Origin: Alviniconcha marisindica
Taxonomy: Eukaryota > Mollusca > Gastropoda > Provannidae
Assembly (NCBI GenBank): GCA_018857735.1
Contig: JABMCL010001232.1
Coordinates: 184,501-248,500 of the forward strand
Direction: 5' to 3'
DNA length: 64,000 nt
The notes beneath the pieces are model-generated. The model made no database searches, was not told the DNA's origin, and saw only the letters and a program-made list of their open reading frames with translations. Shown piece after piece: positions 1-12,320 of the stretch; positions within the stretch are counted from its first letter, which is position 1, and every line of letters begins with the position of its first letter. The position numbers were made by a program, and so were the translations under genes.

Positions 1-149
1 GTTCCCTTCCGTACACGAACTGAGTCAGACACCGCGATCGACAACGACTTGCCAGCTGCCGCAACATCACTAATGCACAGACTGACTCGAAGAAGAGACA
101 GCAGATCCCACATGATTGATTTGATGTGGGATGGTTTTTCTCAGCGGCA

Positions 150-262
150 ACTGTGTGTGTTTGTGTGTGTGTGTGTGTGTGTGTAAAACAATAAAGGCGA
201 CCAGCGGAAATGTAGTAAAACATTGCAGTGTGTGTGTGTGTGTGGGGGGGGGGGGGGGTGGC

Positions 263-331
<69 letters not shown>

Positions 332-334
332 CGA

Positions 335-383
<49 letters not shown>
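150..383. repeat. compound microsatellite cluster
   Basis: Consecutive (TG)n, a poly-G run, (TG)n, (AG)n, a short G run and (CA)n. The long open frames here encode only Cys-Val or Thr-His dipeptides and are not genes. It lies inside the first intron of the minus-strand lengsin-like gene. Confidence 0.95.
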
Positions 384-385
<2 letters not shown>

Positions 386-559
386 CCGCTATTACATGTA
401 CTGATATTCAAGTCAGTTTCATACATCAAAAACAAAAATCAAAGGTACAAAGGCTGCACGAGTTGTCACCCTCTCGTGGGTGACAACGACGGTATGTGCA
501 GGCATCGCGGACAGAGACAGATAGACAGAGACTGACTCAGTGACAGAGACTGAACTTAC

Positions 560-707
560 CGTTTCCAGTTTCAAATCCATTTTTCGCAAGCTTTTCTTTG
601 AATTTTCCGGATACTATTTTGCCTCTGGGGACGTTACTTATGTCAGGTATCACAAACTGTATGTATTCATACTTTTGCAGATCTGTCAACAGGCTCGACT
701 CCGCCAT
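560..707 (-). CDS. lengsin-like / glutamine synthetase family, first coding exon (partial gene)
   Basis: Read on the minus strand from ATG at 707, the exon gives 49 codons plus one base, then a consensus GTAAGT donor at 559-554. The peptide begins MAESSLLTDLQKYEYIQF and continues VIPDISNVPRGKIVSGKF. The pattern (aromatic)-x-x-F-V-I-P-D-I-x-x-V-P-R-G-K is the start of the N-terminal beta-grasp domain of class-I type glutamine synthetases and of their animal relative lengsin (LGSN). Known family: glutamine synthetases ligate ammonia to glutamate; lengsins keep the fold, but catalysis is doubtful. The catalytic domain would be in exons beyond the left edge, so activity cannot be judged. The start is chosen because it is the only in-frame ATG before the motif. 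Family assignment is fairly sure, lengsin versus another member less so. Confidence 0.72.
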
Positions 708-851
708 AGCGTCTAGGGTGCTGGTGTTCTAAGGTGGTCTTGGTGCGAAGCTCCTCGGGCCCAGCTCATGACCTAGTTATGTGACCGCGGCTGTGCCCGC
801 TGAACACAGGCACTTGTAATTTATACCACATCCTCCGGCAAGTATCATAGG

Positions 852-962
852 CGGCTTACTAGCGTCAAAAGCACATCAATTATTGTAATTAAGAGTACGT
901 AATGACAATTTTCTCAGGCACATAAGTCGCGGCAGTTATGTACTTTTGACGCAAGTAAGCCG
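852..962. mobile_element. hairpin MITE-like element, copy 1
   Basis: The termini CGGCTTACTAGCGTCAAAAG (852-871) and CTTTTGACGCAAGTAAGCCG (943-962) are inverted copies with one mismatch. The interior is AT-rich. The GCGTCAAAAG end motif recurs at 14,842-15,040, which supports a dispersed family. No reading frame. It lies about 150 bp upstream of the lengsin-like start codon. Confidence 0.6.
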
Positions 963-973
963 TTGGAAGCAGC

Positions 974-1012
974 ACGAGAGGTACATCATTACCGTAATGA
1001 TGTACCTCTCGT
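974..1012. repeat. perfect 39-bp palindrome
   Basis: Two 19-base arms (974-992 and 994-1012) are exact reverse complements around a single central C at 993. The arm reads ACGAGAGGTACATCATTAC. It begins just after the MITE-like hairpin and may be a separate insertion or a nested element end. Confidence 0.9.
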
Positions 1013-1261
1013 CAGCGTGAAGGGAGGTAACAGGCAGACGCCTACGTGCAGCCAGGCTGCATTTCCGGCAAGGTGTATGCAATATCTGTCGTGTTGAGGT
1101 TTCATTAATATTGCACTGGGTGTTCCTCACGCCAATGCACGTCTCGACAACTTTGTCCAGCGCTAGATAAGACGCTTTTTGAATAGAGTCACAGAATTAA
1201 AACTCACACTGTAGATCACTCACTCACTCATCCACGGTGTAATGTGACGCTGTACTGTTTT

Positions 1262-1335
1262 AGTTTTGTTTCGCACTATACGACTATAGCACAGGGGATC
1301 TGCTCGGAAGGAGAGAATATCGCTATATAGCTGCC
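1262..1335 (+). repeat. dispersed repeat family C, copy 1
   Basis: Contains TCTGCTCGGAAG followed by GAGAGAATATCGCTATATA. The same block occurs at 21,385-21,445 and, inverted, at 44,363-44,425. Probably a SINE-like element; no promoter boxes recognised. Confidence 0.5.
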
Positions 1336-1549
1336 ATTGCTTATCGGGGCTCATTTCAAGATGAGCGGATCAACATGTGTTCACATTATTACTGAAAACA
1401 AGAAAACAAAAACAAAAAACAAAAAAACTGTCAGTTTAAAGAAACAAAATTATATTGTGTAATTACTGATAGCACAACCAAACGAAGCACGCAGACGAAA
1501 ATATTTGCACATTTTCAGCATTTCCAGGTTAGCTTTTGCCTTCACTTCA

Positions 1550-2811
1550 GTTCTCCTTTAACTATAACCGCACGAAAATCTCGTCCTCAAAGGTTAACCC
1601 TCCTCTCGGGGACTGAGCAATGTTTATTTTGCGTGTCTATGACTGTAATCAAACGAAGCAATAACCACTCGCAGGTGCTGGACACTGGTGTAGAGATTAG
1701 CCAAACGCAGAAACGAATCATGCAGTCTGCCACATTATTGAAACATACTTCATGTCGCTGTTGTCAAACGACTGCCACATTGCTGAAACATACTTCATGT
1801 CGCTGTTGTCAAACGACTGCCACATTACTGAAACATACTTCATGTCGCTGTTGACAAACGACTGCCACATTACTGAAACGTACTGCATGTCGATGTTGAA
1901 ATACGAGTGCCACATTACTGAAACACGCTTCATGTTGATGTTGGCAGACGACTGCCACATTACTGAAACATAGGCCTACTTCATGTTGATGTTGACAGAC
2001 GACTGCGTGCTTCATGTTGATGTTGACAGACGACTGCTACATTACTGAAACGTAGGCCTACTTCATGTTGATGCTGACAGACGATTGCCACATTACTGAA
2101 ACATAGGCCTACTTCATGTTGATGTTGACAGACGAGTGCCACATTACTGAAACATAGGCCTACTTCATGTCGATGTTGACAGACGAGTGCCACATTACTG
2201 AAACATAGGCCTACTTCATGTTGATGTTGACAGACGAGTGGCCACATTACTGAAACATAGGCCTGCTTCATGTTGATGTTGACAGACGAGTGCCACATTA
2301 CTGAAACATAGGCCTACTTCATGTCGATGTTGACAGACGAGTGCCACATTACTGAAACATAGGCCTACTTCATGTTGATGTTGACAGACGAGTGCCACAT
2401 TACTGAAACATAGGCCTACTTCATGCTGATGTTGACAGACGAGTGCCACATTACTGAAACATAGGCCTACTTCATGTTGATGTTGACAGACGAGTGCCAC
2501 GTTACTGAAACATATGTCGATGTTGACAAACGAGAACCACGCACGCGGTCCTCACTAAACATAATAATAATAATAACGCTGGAGAAAGGTGTAACTGACG
2601 AGTTCCAGTTGTGTATTTCCAAACTCTTTCTTGTGTTAACTGTAGCCTAAGGATCGAGAGTACTTACTTTTCCTTGATATCATTCGGCTTGAACTCAGAA
2701 AAATAAACAAAACAAAAACGGAAAAAAACCCAAACCCACCAACAACAACAACAGCAGCAGCAACAAACACACACACACACACACACACACGCCACGCACG
2801 CACGCACGCAC
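1550..2811. repeat. segmental duplication, copy 1
   Basis: Homologous to 12,143-13,700 at an initial offset of 10,593 bases. The first ~600 bases look essentially identical between copies. The central minisatellite differs in unit number, and both copies end in matching CAACAA/CAGCAG, (CA)n and (ACGC)n tracts. Flanking DNA differs on the left (unique sequence here, an AAATCAACAGGCATC minisatellite at the other copy). Confidence 0.9.
1728..2515. repeat. minisatellite, 45 then 51 bp units (copy 1)
   Basis: About 16 head-to-tail units around TGCCACATTACTGAAACATA. Left units are ~45 bp; right units gain GGCCTA and are 51 bp. Both lengths are multiples of three, so several frames on both strands stay open (17-residue periodic peptides), but without codon-like conservation. 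Confidence 0.95.
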
Positions 2812-3546
2812 GATGTTTCTCTCTCTCTTACACACACAGACACGCATGCACTCATGGACACGCACACACACCCTTTTCTCATGAAAGGGCTTCTTTTTAG
2901 GGCTTTTCCCCAGATCTTCTGGGTAGAACCAGCTATGCAAAGATGATGTAACGGTAAGCCATTCTATGTTTGTGCTTATTTTAGGACCTATTGCTGGAGG
3001 CCTGCTGTGACCTTGTAGAGCCTGTGATGGGACATTCACTTCTACTTTGGACAGCAGCATCGCTGTTATATTAAGTTTCTTTATTTTACAGTTTCTGTCT
3101 GTTTCTCTCCGTCTCTCTCTTACACACACACACGCACATACACATGCACACACACATGCTCTTGAAGGACACATGCGACTCTGACTATGACAGGGTGATT
3201 TCACATATAATCGTAAACAGGCTCAAGATCCCCCAGGGTCTCTCCACACTACTGTTTCGTCGGTGGAGTGAAGTTCCCTCAAGGGAAGGGGTCCGCAGTG
3301 ATTCACCGTACTGCTTTACAAATATATGACTTTTCAACTTTATGTTTAGCATAATCTTTCTCACCTGTGCAAAGATGGTGTAATGTCAAACCATTCTATG
3401 TTTGTATTTATTTCAGGACCTATTGCTGGAGGCCCTGCTATGACCTTGTGGAGCCTGTGGTGGGACATCCACCTCTACTTTGGGCAGCATCACTCAGTTA
3501 TGTTAATTTTTATTTATTTATAGTGTTTGTTTCGGTCTCTGTCTCA

Positions 3547-3596
<50 letters not shown>

Positions 3597-3620
3597 CACA
3601 CACACACACACACACACACA
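3547..3620. repeat. (CA)n microsatellite
   Basis: Nearly pure CA dinucleotides inside one unit of the composite array. Confidence 0.95.
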
Positions 3621-4436
3621 CTCTCACACACTCTCTCTTTCTGTTTCAGTTGCAGTTGCTTTCTTTTTCTCAAGAAGAAACTTCCCACATAAAGCAGCCG
3701 ACACGAGATGTGGAAGAGAAACCTCCCACATAAAGTACCCACCAGCCACCATGGAATGTGTAAAAGAAACTCCCGACATAAAGTAGCCAGAATGGGCTGA
3801 TTCACGAGATTAATTGATTCATTGCTTTGGTCTCAAGTTCCTTAGGTATGTCATTGTCAGAGATGGTTCAACGGGACGCCATTCCATGTCTGTACTTATT
3901 TCAGGACCTGTTGCTGGAGGCCCTGCTGTGACCTTGTGCAGCCTGTGATGGGTTGTTTGCCCCAACTTTGGACAGTAACTTCACTCAGTTATGTTAATTT
4001 TCTTTTACTCAGTGTTGACGTTTCTCTCTCTTACACACACACAGACAAACACACACACACAGATGCACACACACACTTTTCTCTTGAAAGCGTTTCTTTT
4101 TAGGGCTTTTCCCCAGATCTGGGTAGACCCAGCTATGTAAAGATGATATATAATGGTAAACCATTCTATGTTTGGACTCATTATAGGACCTATTGGAGAC
4201 CTACTGTGACCTTGCGGAGCCTGTGATGGGATATTTGCCTCTACTTTGGTCAGCAACATCACTCAGTTATGTTAATTTTCTTCAGTTGCTGGAGGCCCTG
4301 CCGTCACCTTGTGGAGCCTATGATGGGATGTTCGCCTCTTCACTCAGTTATGTCAATTTTCTTGTACTCTTAGTGTTGATGTTTCACTCTCTCTTGCACA
4401 CACACAATCACACACGTGCACCTACGCACGCATGCG

Positions 4437-4449
4437 CACACACACACAC

Positions 4450-4520
<71 letters not shown>
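4437..4520. repeat. (CA)n microsatellite
   Basis: Nearly pure CA tract in another array unit, flanked by CACACGTGCACC-type imperfect repeat. Confidence 0.95.
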
Positions 4521-4522
<2 letters not shown>

Positions 4523-5299
4523 ACACTTCTCTTGAAAGCATTTCTTTTAAGGGCTTTCTCCAGATCTTATGGGTAGAACCAGCTATGCAAAGATGATATA
4601 TAATGGTAAGCCATTCCATGTTTAGACTCATTATAGGACGTATTGGTGGAGGCCTACTGTGACCTTGCAGAGCTTGTGATTGGATATTCACCTCTATTTT
4701 GGCTAGCAGCATCACTCAGTTATGTTAATTTTCTCTCTGTCTGTCTTTGTCTCTCTCTGTGTCTGTCTGTCTCGCATGAACGCACGCGTGTGCACTCTTC
4801 AAGGTGACACGCAACGCCAACTCTGACAGGGTGATTTCACACATAATCGTAAACAGGCTCAAGATCCCCCAGGGTCTCTCCACGCTATTGTTTCATTGGT
4901 GGAGTGAAGTTCCCTCAAGCGGAGGGGTCCGCGGTGGTTCACCATAAGAAAAACGATATGACTTACAAAGTGTGATGTGACTTGCGCTCGTAAACAGGTT
5001 CAAGATCACCCTGGGTCTCTCCACACTACTGTTTTGTTGGTGAAGTGATGTTCCTTCAAGGGGAGGGGTCCGCAGTGATTCACTGTATTGTTTATAAATA
5101 CGTGACTTTTCAACCTTATGTTTAGCATAATCTTTCTCAGCTACGCAAAGATATCAAATATATTTGTACTTATATTAGGACCTATTGCTGGAGGCCCTTC
5201 TATGACCTTGCAAAGCCTGTGATGGGACAGTCACCTCTACTTTGGACATCATCACTCACTTATGTTAATTCATGTTTTCTCTCTGTCTCCCATACACAC

Positions 5300-5905
5300 A
5301 AAGGACAGCACAGCACTCGCCACCATACCACACACCACCACCATACAACACATCACAACAGAACACCATCACACACAACACCACACTACCACACAACACA
5401 CACTAACACCACTGCTCCACCACACCACACCCCCTTCCACATAAAACAACACCACCACACAACATGCATCACAACACACCACCGCACAACATGCACCATC
5501 ACCAAACACCACCACGCCGCAACACATCACAACACACACAACACCCCCCCTTCCCCACCACACACACACCACACCCCCTTCCCCACCACACCACAACCAC
5601 ACACCACCAGCACACAACACAACATACAACACATTGCAACACCAACACACACAAATACCACAGCACCACTACACCACCACCACACAAGACAACACCACCA
5701 CACCACAACCCTACTACACCACTGCACAAAACACACTATCACCACAAACACCACACACTACAACACGCACCATCACCACACAACAATGGCACACCAGCGC
5801 ACAACACACACCATCACCACAACACCACATCAGACCACCACGCCACAACATCACAACACCACACCACACCCCCTTCCCCACAGCACCACCACCACACCAT
5901 TCCAT
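5300..5905. repeat. 600-bp almost G-free A/C-rich tract
   Basis: Irregular CAC/ACA/CACACC motifs with strong strand asymmetry: the plus strand is mostly A and C with sparse T and very little G. The long His/Thr frames read through it are compositional artefacts. It replaces the usual (CA)n of one array unit. Confidence 0.85.
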
Positions 5906-6309
5906 GTTTGTACTTATTTCAGGACCTGTTGCTGGAGGTCCTGCTGTGACCTTGTGGAGCCTGTGATGGGATGTTCACCCCAACTTTGCACAGCAACTTC
6001 ACTCAGTTATGTTAATTTTCTTTTACTCTTAGTGTTGATGTTTTTCTCTCTCTTACACACACACACACAAAACAAAACCAACACCAACAAATGCGCGTGC
6101 ACACACAGAGTCACACATCACACGCATGCACATACACACTTTTCTCTTGAAAAGCACTTCTTTTTAGGGCTTTTCCCCAGATCTGGCTAGAACCAGCTAT
6201 GCAAAGATGATGTAATGGTAAGCCATTCTTTGTTTGTACTTATCTTAGGGCCTATTGGTGGAGGCCTGCTGTGACCTTGTATAGCCTGTAATGGGACATT
6301 CTCTACTTT

Positions 6310-6946
6310 ATATAACGCTGTAATATGTAGTATTATTATGTTTGGTTCTGTCTGTTGGGGTGGGAATATTTCAAAATTAGATGGAGGGAGGTTGGAAAAG
6401 ATTGTAAAAAAAGCAGGTCATGTTGTGGGAAAGCCACTGGACAGTTTTAAGACTTTACACGAAAAGAGATTGTACAGAAAACTAATGCAAATATTAAACG
6501 ACCCTACACACCCAGTGAGACACTACTTTGATACAGACGTAGCAACAGGAGTGGAAGAATTTTACTTCCGAGAACAAATACAAACCGTTATAAAGCCTTG
6601 TTTCTACCCTCGGCTCTGTCAGTTTTAACTGGAAATTATACCAGCATTAACTGAGTGTGCGCATGCGTCAAGACGTCTGTTTCTAACGGAGGGTTGGGGT
6701 TTGTCAACCTAATGATTTTCATTTAATTTGAGAGTTTTTTACGTTTTGGTTGACACAGAGAAAGCATTATTCCAGGTCATTTTGGGTTTGCTATTACAAA
6801 GTATTAGTGTATGCAGATTGAGAGAAAGGGGGTGTATGTCTAAGAGTGTGGTTCATGATTTAGAATTATTGAGATATGTTCTTCGTTGTGCGATCGAACG
6901 ACAGCTTTAATTTCCCACTGGGATTAATAAAGTGTATTGTTATTGT
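6310..6946 (+). mobile_element. 5'-truncated non-LTR retrotransposon with target-site duplication
   Basis: A ~637-bp insertion splits one unit of the composite array; TACTTT is present on both sides (6304-6309 and 6947-6952). The frame at 6338-6628 encodes a typical LINE reverse-transcriptase C-terminal end (VCWGGNISKLDGGRLEKIVK, then ILNDPTHPVRHYF). The 3' end reads TTTCCCACTGGGATTAATAA followed by a TATTGTTATTG tail rather than poly-A. A second copy of this 3' end lies inverted at 63,152-63,195. 5' truncation is normal for LINE insertion. Confidence 0.85.
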
Positions 6947-7479
6947 TACTTTGGACAGTAACATCACTCAGTTATGTTAATTTTCTTCATTTTAGAGTTT
7001 CTGTTTGTCTCTCCCTCTCTCTCTCACACACACACACTTGTAGGTGACATGCAGCACCGACTCTGACAGGGTGATTTCACACATAATTGTAAACACGCTC
7101 AAGATCCCCCAGGGTCTCTCCACGCTATTGTTTCATCAATGAAGTTCCCTCAAGGGGAGGGTTCCACAGTGATTCACCATACTGCTTTACAGAGACCCGT
7201 TTTTATTTATCATATTCTTTTGGGGGAAATTAGCTTAGTCTTCTTCCACCCAGTTCTTCCTTATGGCTGTTCTTTTTAGCTGTCTATACGGTTCCTTTCT
7301 CTTGAAATCGCTTCGTTTCAGGGCATTTTTCACCAGTTCTTCTGGGTAGACCCAGCTATACAAAAATGGTGTAATGGAAGCCATTCTGTTTTTACTTATT
7401 TCAGGACCTATTGCTGGAGGCCCTGCTTGACCTTGTGAAACCTGATGGGATGTTCGCCTTTACTTTGGACAGCAAAGGA

Positions 7480-10400
7480 CATCAAACACCTGGGAGATGG
7501 ATATATTTTATACTTTGAAAGCACAGCACTCGAAAGTCTGCCATCGAAAGGATGAGATTTTGGTATTATTGTAGCTGTTTGTTCAAGCAAATTCAAAATC
7601 TGGAGGTGCTTCAAATTATGCTCCATTGGGAAACTTTAATGAGGAAACCGTGGTGGCAATGCTTTCAGTCTCCTTCACCATCTATCACATATGCTTTAAG
7701 TAAATTATCAACCTGATTCACAATCTTTAGAAATGTCGCTGTGTAAAGGGTCATTACTTCCATACTGGCGGTTTCTGTGATTGCTGGTTTTTATTGTTGT
7801 TGTTTTGGGGTTACTGTTTATTTTGTATGCATGTGTTTGCTTTTCATATTTATTTAGCAACTGTCTGAACCAGATACATTTGAGAAAAAGGGTCAAGTAT
7901 AGGCTGCTTAATTTTTATACAAAGCTTTTTTTGTTTTTTTTGTGCAAACCATTACAATCCAACAAGAGATATGTGCATTCTACTAAGTCTTCCTTTTTTT
8001 TCTTTCTTTTTTATAAAAGCCTCCACATATAAAAAACAAATTCAATCACTGAAATCATTTGTCACAAACTTGTGAAACATTCCAGTTGACACACATACAC
8101 ACTTGTACACACACTTGCAAATTGATGCATTCTTCTTCTCTAAAATCCAGTTTTGAATCCAAGTCATCTGGTTCACATTTAAAACAAAAACATTTCATAC
8201 ACAACCAAATCATTACCTTTTCATTTACCATAGACTGTATAAGTCCAGCAAAAAATGCTCTTAAAAGAGGGGTGGTCTTTGAACAGGGGTTCATTTCATG
8301 AAAATAACAAGGGAAACGTTTGGAAAAAGTGGTCTAAAAGACTGTCTCTGATCAGGTGTTCCACTCTTAACCAAAGATGTACATAAATCATTCAGACCTG
8401 CAAGATTTTGTGTCTACCTTCCACATGACCATCTTTTTCTGTGGGTGTTGATGTTTTCAGTGCAATAAATCTCCATTCTAGATTCTGTGTGTGCGTGTGT
8501 GTGTGAGTGTGCGTGTGTGGAAATGAACAAAAGAAGCAGCCAACTCCATTCCATAGACCATTTCCATGAGAGGAAATTTTAGAGTGCTCTGCCCCTGCGT
8601 AAGGCGGAAGTTTGTTGACTGGGACATTCCAACGGCTATGGGTAGTCTGCTGTCCACCGCCTACTGGGTGTCGCCTGAGCGAAGATAGTTTCGATCAACC
8701 GCAATACTAAAAAATAACTACCATGGGGAAGGATACTGTGTGTGCTGTATGAACTATAAAGGAAAGGGGACGGAGGGATGTGAATTAAAGTTGAACAGAT
8801 TAACTGCCGACAAGAAACAGCCGAAAGTTAGGTGGTTGCCGTTCAGCGAAACTGGTCCAAAAAGTGACGGCATGTTTGCCACTATAATCTGCACAGCTTT
8901 GTTTTGTTTTTAAACTATTTTATTTACTTTATTTCGGACATAATCTTTTCAGTATCCAGATACTGGGGTGGTGGTGTATATTTAAAGAGGATTCACAACA
9001 AAATCACCGGCCAAGCCTATGTGCTATCATTACTGTTTCTACGCTAACCCTATCAGCAGTGTGCCTTTAATTTATTTTGTAATTTTTAATTTGTAGATCC
9101 TGACCAAAGCCTCCTGTTGGTGCATGTATGCCAACTGTGAGAGTGTTTGTGTCTTTATATTGGCAAATTGTAAATATAAGGTTTGAGTGAGACAGTGGTG
9201 TTGATGACATTTGCTTTCCACTGACAAGCACACATTTAATTATTTTTTCTGTCTAAAAACCCTGGAGTAGTTCAGAATATAGCTTTTCATATTACACCCA
9301 CAGCTACTTACTAACTCAGTGTAAACTGTAAGGAATGTGGCCCGAGTTTTACCTTTTGGCTTCTCACTTCATTTTCTTCTTCTTCTTTTTTCTAGTCAAA
9401 TTATCAAAATGTCTTTAAACCTAAAGAGGTCTAAATCATAACAGTGTACATAACAGCAATATACAGTTTATATCTATACATATACTGCTTTTTAAGAATC
9501 AAGAATATTCAGTTGTCCTCTGTAAACACAGGAAATTCAAATTATGGCCACAAGCAAAATAAAAAAAATCTACAACAAATAGTGTAGGCCTAGTGCATTA
9601 ACTATTGATTACACTATTAGTATTACTATATATACACACACACGCTGCTAAAATATGCAAATCAGTTTAGACACATTAAAAATACAGCTATTAAGACGCG
9701 CACACCCGTACATCTATCTCTTGCTTACACACCCACATAACACCTCCCCAACCCAACCCACACCCTCCCCCCTCCCACACAGTCGTTTTCTGGTTCGTGG
9801 CAGTTGCAAGTCTTTCAGGACGGGGGTCATCTTGAATGCTCTCTCTTCCTCTTCTAAATTTTGCTGACTACTTTTTGATCAAGTGGACAAGACAAAGCAT
9901 CTTCCCCATTAAGCCATAACCATTTCCTAATGAATGGCTTTAGGATTAAAGCCCCTTTCTTCCAACATTGAGTAACAGCACGGCGATCAATTGTGTCCAT
10001 TTTCACGAAAAGGTGTCGCGTTTGGCAGTTTGCTGATCGATGACGTCGTGGAAAACGGGACAGCAGACATGAAATATTGCACGTAATCTTCCAGAAGGCA
10101 TGTGAAATCCTGTGCCAATTTTCGTGGACGCGGCTCAGTTCTTTCATACTGGGGGCCGCGAGCATTTTAACCAACCCTCGTAAAACACGTCAATGCATTT
10201 CTGTTCAAGACATAAACCTTCGCTAAACATAAATAAAGGAAGAGTAGCTTATAAACAGGTATGAAAAAAAAAATCCGAAACCACGCCCCCCCCCCCCCCC
10301 CCCCCAAAAAAAAAGAAGAAGAAAAAAGGTCAAGCATCTATAATCTTTCGAGTTAGAACCGTGTTTTTGTTTCAGAAATGAATATCTTCTACACAAGTCA

Positions 10401-11270
10401 AATGAAAACCTGAGAAACCAAAGAAAACTATTTTGTCCCCGAAACTCGTGTCGTGCAAATCCGGTCGATAGCTATTTGCTGTAGCTGTTACCTTCAGAAA
10501 ATGCCCGATTTGTTGTTGTTTTTTGATGTCCGCGTAAGTGTACGTGTTTTTCACAAAGCCTTTTATCCGGTTCTGCACAACACGAGTGCAAAGATTGTAT
10601 TGTGTTGCCTAATGGAATGCTATCATCAAAGAAATTCGATTTTCGAACAAACCCGTCTCTCGAAATCGTACGAACTGCAATTTAAAGCTTTGCTGATGTA
10701 CTGTTTTGTTGTTGTTTTAAAGTATTTTTTAAAGCAACACCTGAAATGCATGCTTTGTGATCTATACAGATTGTCTGGGATTCGTGTGTTAGTTTGTCTG
10801 CCTGTTGTTGATGGTTTAGTTGTTGTTGCTGTAGTGTCTCTTTCCAGGCTATTCGTTTGTTTCTTTCTTTTTGTTGTTGTCATAGCTAGAGTTTTATTTA
10901 TATGTTGGTTCTTACAAAATAAATCCGAAACAAAGATCACAGACAACTAACGTCTCCAATAACAGCAAGCTAAGTTGTCAGATTTCTCGCTATTTCACTG
11001 TTCGTTAGTGTATTGTGTTTGTTTTTTTGTCACTTGGAAAAGGTGCTTGCACCAAACATGTGCATTATATTGTGGTGTCTAAATAAAATCAGTGTTCTTT
11101 TCAACCTTTCGTGAGTTTTGATTGTATTTGTTGGTTCGTTTCGAAATACGCCATTCTAAAGCACCGTAAACAAAACGAATGCACAGGTGGTGACGCCACC
11201 TTACCGTGGACGTTCTAATCATGAATTACTAAATAAAAGACAAAGCTATTTCTACTAATATAGCAGTCCT
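7480..11270. other. intergenic, AT-rich, no convincing gene
   Basis: No splice-bounded conserved coding segment recognised. It holds a short TG-rich tract near 8486-8518, a poly-C run at 10,286-10,305 and T-rich or GTTGTT-rich stretches. A frame at about 8735-8910 with two cysteines and a basic middle is open without repeats, but I recognise no family in it. Confidence 0.5.
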
Positions 11271-11276
11271 TAGGCA

Positions 11277-12141
11277 TTCTTTAAATCAACAGGCATCAAA
11301 ACGCTGCAACAAGCAACGCTCGTTGTTTTAATCCCAGGCATCGCACGCACTCTAAATCAACAGGCATCGAGCTCTCCATAAATCAACTGGCATCATGCCT
11401 TCTCAAAATCAACAGGCATCATGCATTCTCTAAATCAACAGGCATCATGCATTCTCAAAATCAACAGGCATCATGCATTCTCTAAATCAACAGGCATCAT
11501 GCATTCTCTAAATCAACAGGCATCATGCATTCTCTAAATCAACAGGCATCGAGCTCTTTCTAAATCCACAGGGATCACAGATTCTCTGAATCAACAGGCA
11601 CCACCCGCTCTCTAAATCAACAGACATCGAGCTCTTTCTAAATCAACAGGCATTATACATTCCCTAAATCAACAAGCATCGAGCTCTTTCTAAATCAACA
11701 AGCACTACACGCTCCCTAAGTCAACATGCATCAAGCTCTCTCTAAATCAACAGGCATCACACATTCTCTAAATCAACAGGCATCATACAAGATTTTCTAA
11801 ATCAACAGGCATCGAGCTCTTTCTATATCAGCAGGCACCACCCGCTCTCTAAATCAACAGGCATCAATCTCTCTCTAAATCAACAGGCATCAATCATTCT
11901 CTAAATCAACAGGCATCAATCTCTCTCTAAATCAACAGGCACCAAGCGCTCGGCTCTAAGTCAACAGGCATCAAGCTCTCTAAATCAACAGGCACCAAGC
12001 GCTCCCTAAACCAGCAGGCATCAAGCCCTCTCTAAATCAGCAGGCATCATACATTCTCTAAATCAACAGGCATCGAGCTCTTTCTAAATCAACAGGCACC
12101 ACCCGCTCTCTAAATCCGACCAACAGGCATCGAGTTCTCTC
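11277..12141. repeat. minisatellite, ~26-bp unit (AAATCAACAGGCATC)
   Basis: About 30 head-to-tail variants of CTCTAAATCAACAGGCATCA with interspersed GAGCTCTTT and CACCCGCTC variants. The array abuts the left boundary of duplication copy 2 at 12,143. Confidence 0.95.
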
Positions 12142-12320
12142 CGTTCTCCTTTAACTATAACCGCACGAAAATCTCGTCCTCAAAGGTTAACCCTCCTCTC
12201 GGGGACTGAGCAATGTTTATTTTGCGTGTCTATGACTGTAATCAAACGAAGCAATAACCACTCGCAGGTGCTGGACACTGGTGTAGAGATTAGCCAAACG
12301 CAGAAACGAATCATGCAGTC

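Larger units (their letters stand above)
2816..7470 (+). repeat. composite degenerate tandem array, ~10 units
   Basis: The block GGACCTATTGCTGGAGGC and close variants recurs near 2990, 3418, 3904, 4187, 4287, 4636, 5179, 5920, 6248 and 7405, usually after a CTATGTTTGTACTTAT-like stretch and before GCATCACTCAGTTATGTTAA and a (CA)n tract. A second block (GGTGATTTCACA...AGATCCCCCAGGGTCTCTCC) occurs near 3193, 4831, 4990 and 7070. Units are roughly 250-600 bp and several carry their own microsatellite. No protein-coding signal. Confidence 0.85.

Noticed and set aside
1718..2500. Frames with a 17-residue periodic peptide (VCQHQHEVGLCFSNVAL), seemingly a repeat protein
   Set aside because: The minisatellite unit is 51 bp (a multiple of three) and lacks stops by chance in several frames on both strands. 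No start, splice or codon-level constraint is seen.
5219..6190. 323-codon His/Thr-rich frame
   Set aside because: Its central ~200 codons are an A/C-only tract and its ends are array units. Composition alone keeps it open.
11277..12141. Regular short repeats resembling a CRISPR array
   Set aside because: The units are contiguous with no unique spacers, and the genome is eukaryotic; it is an ordinary minisatellite.
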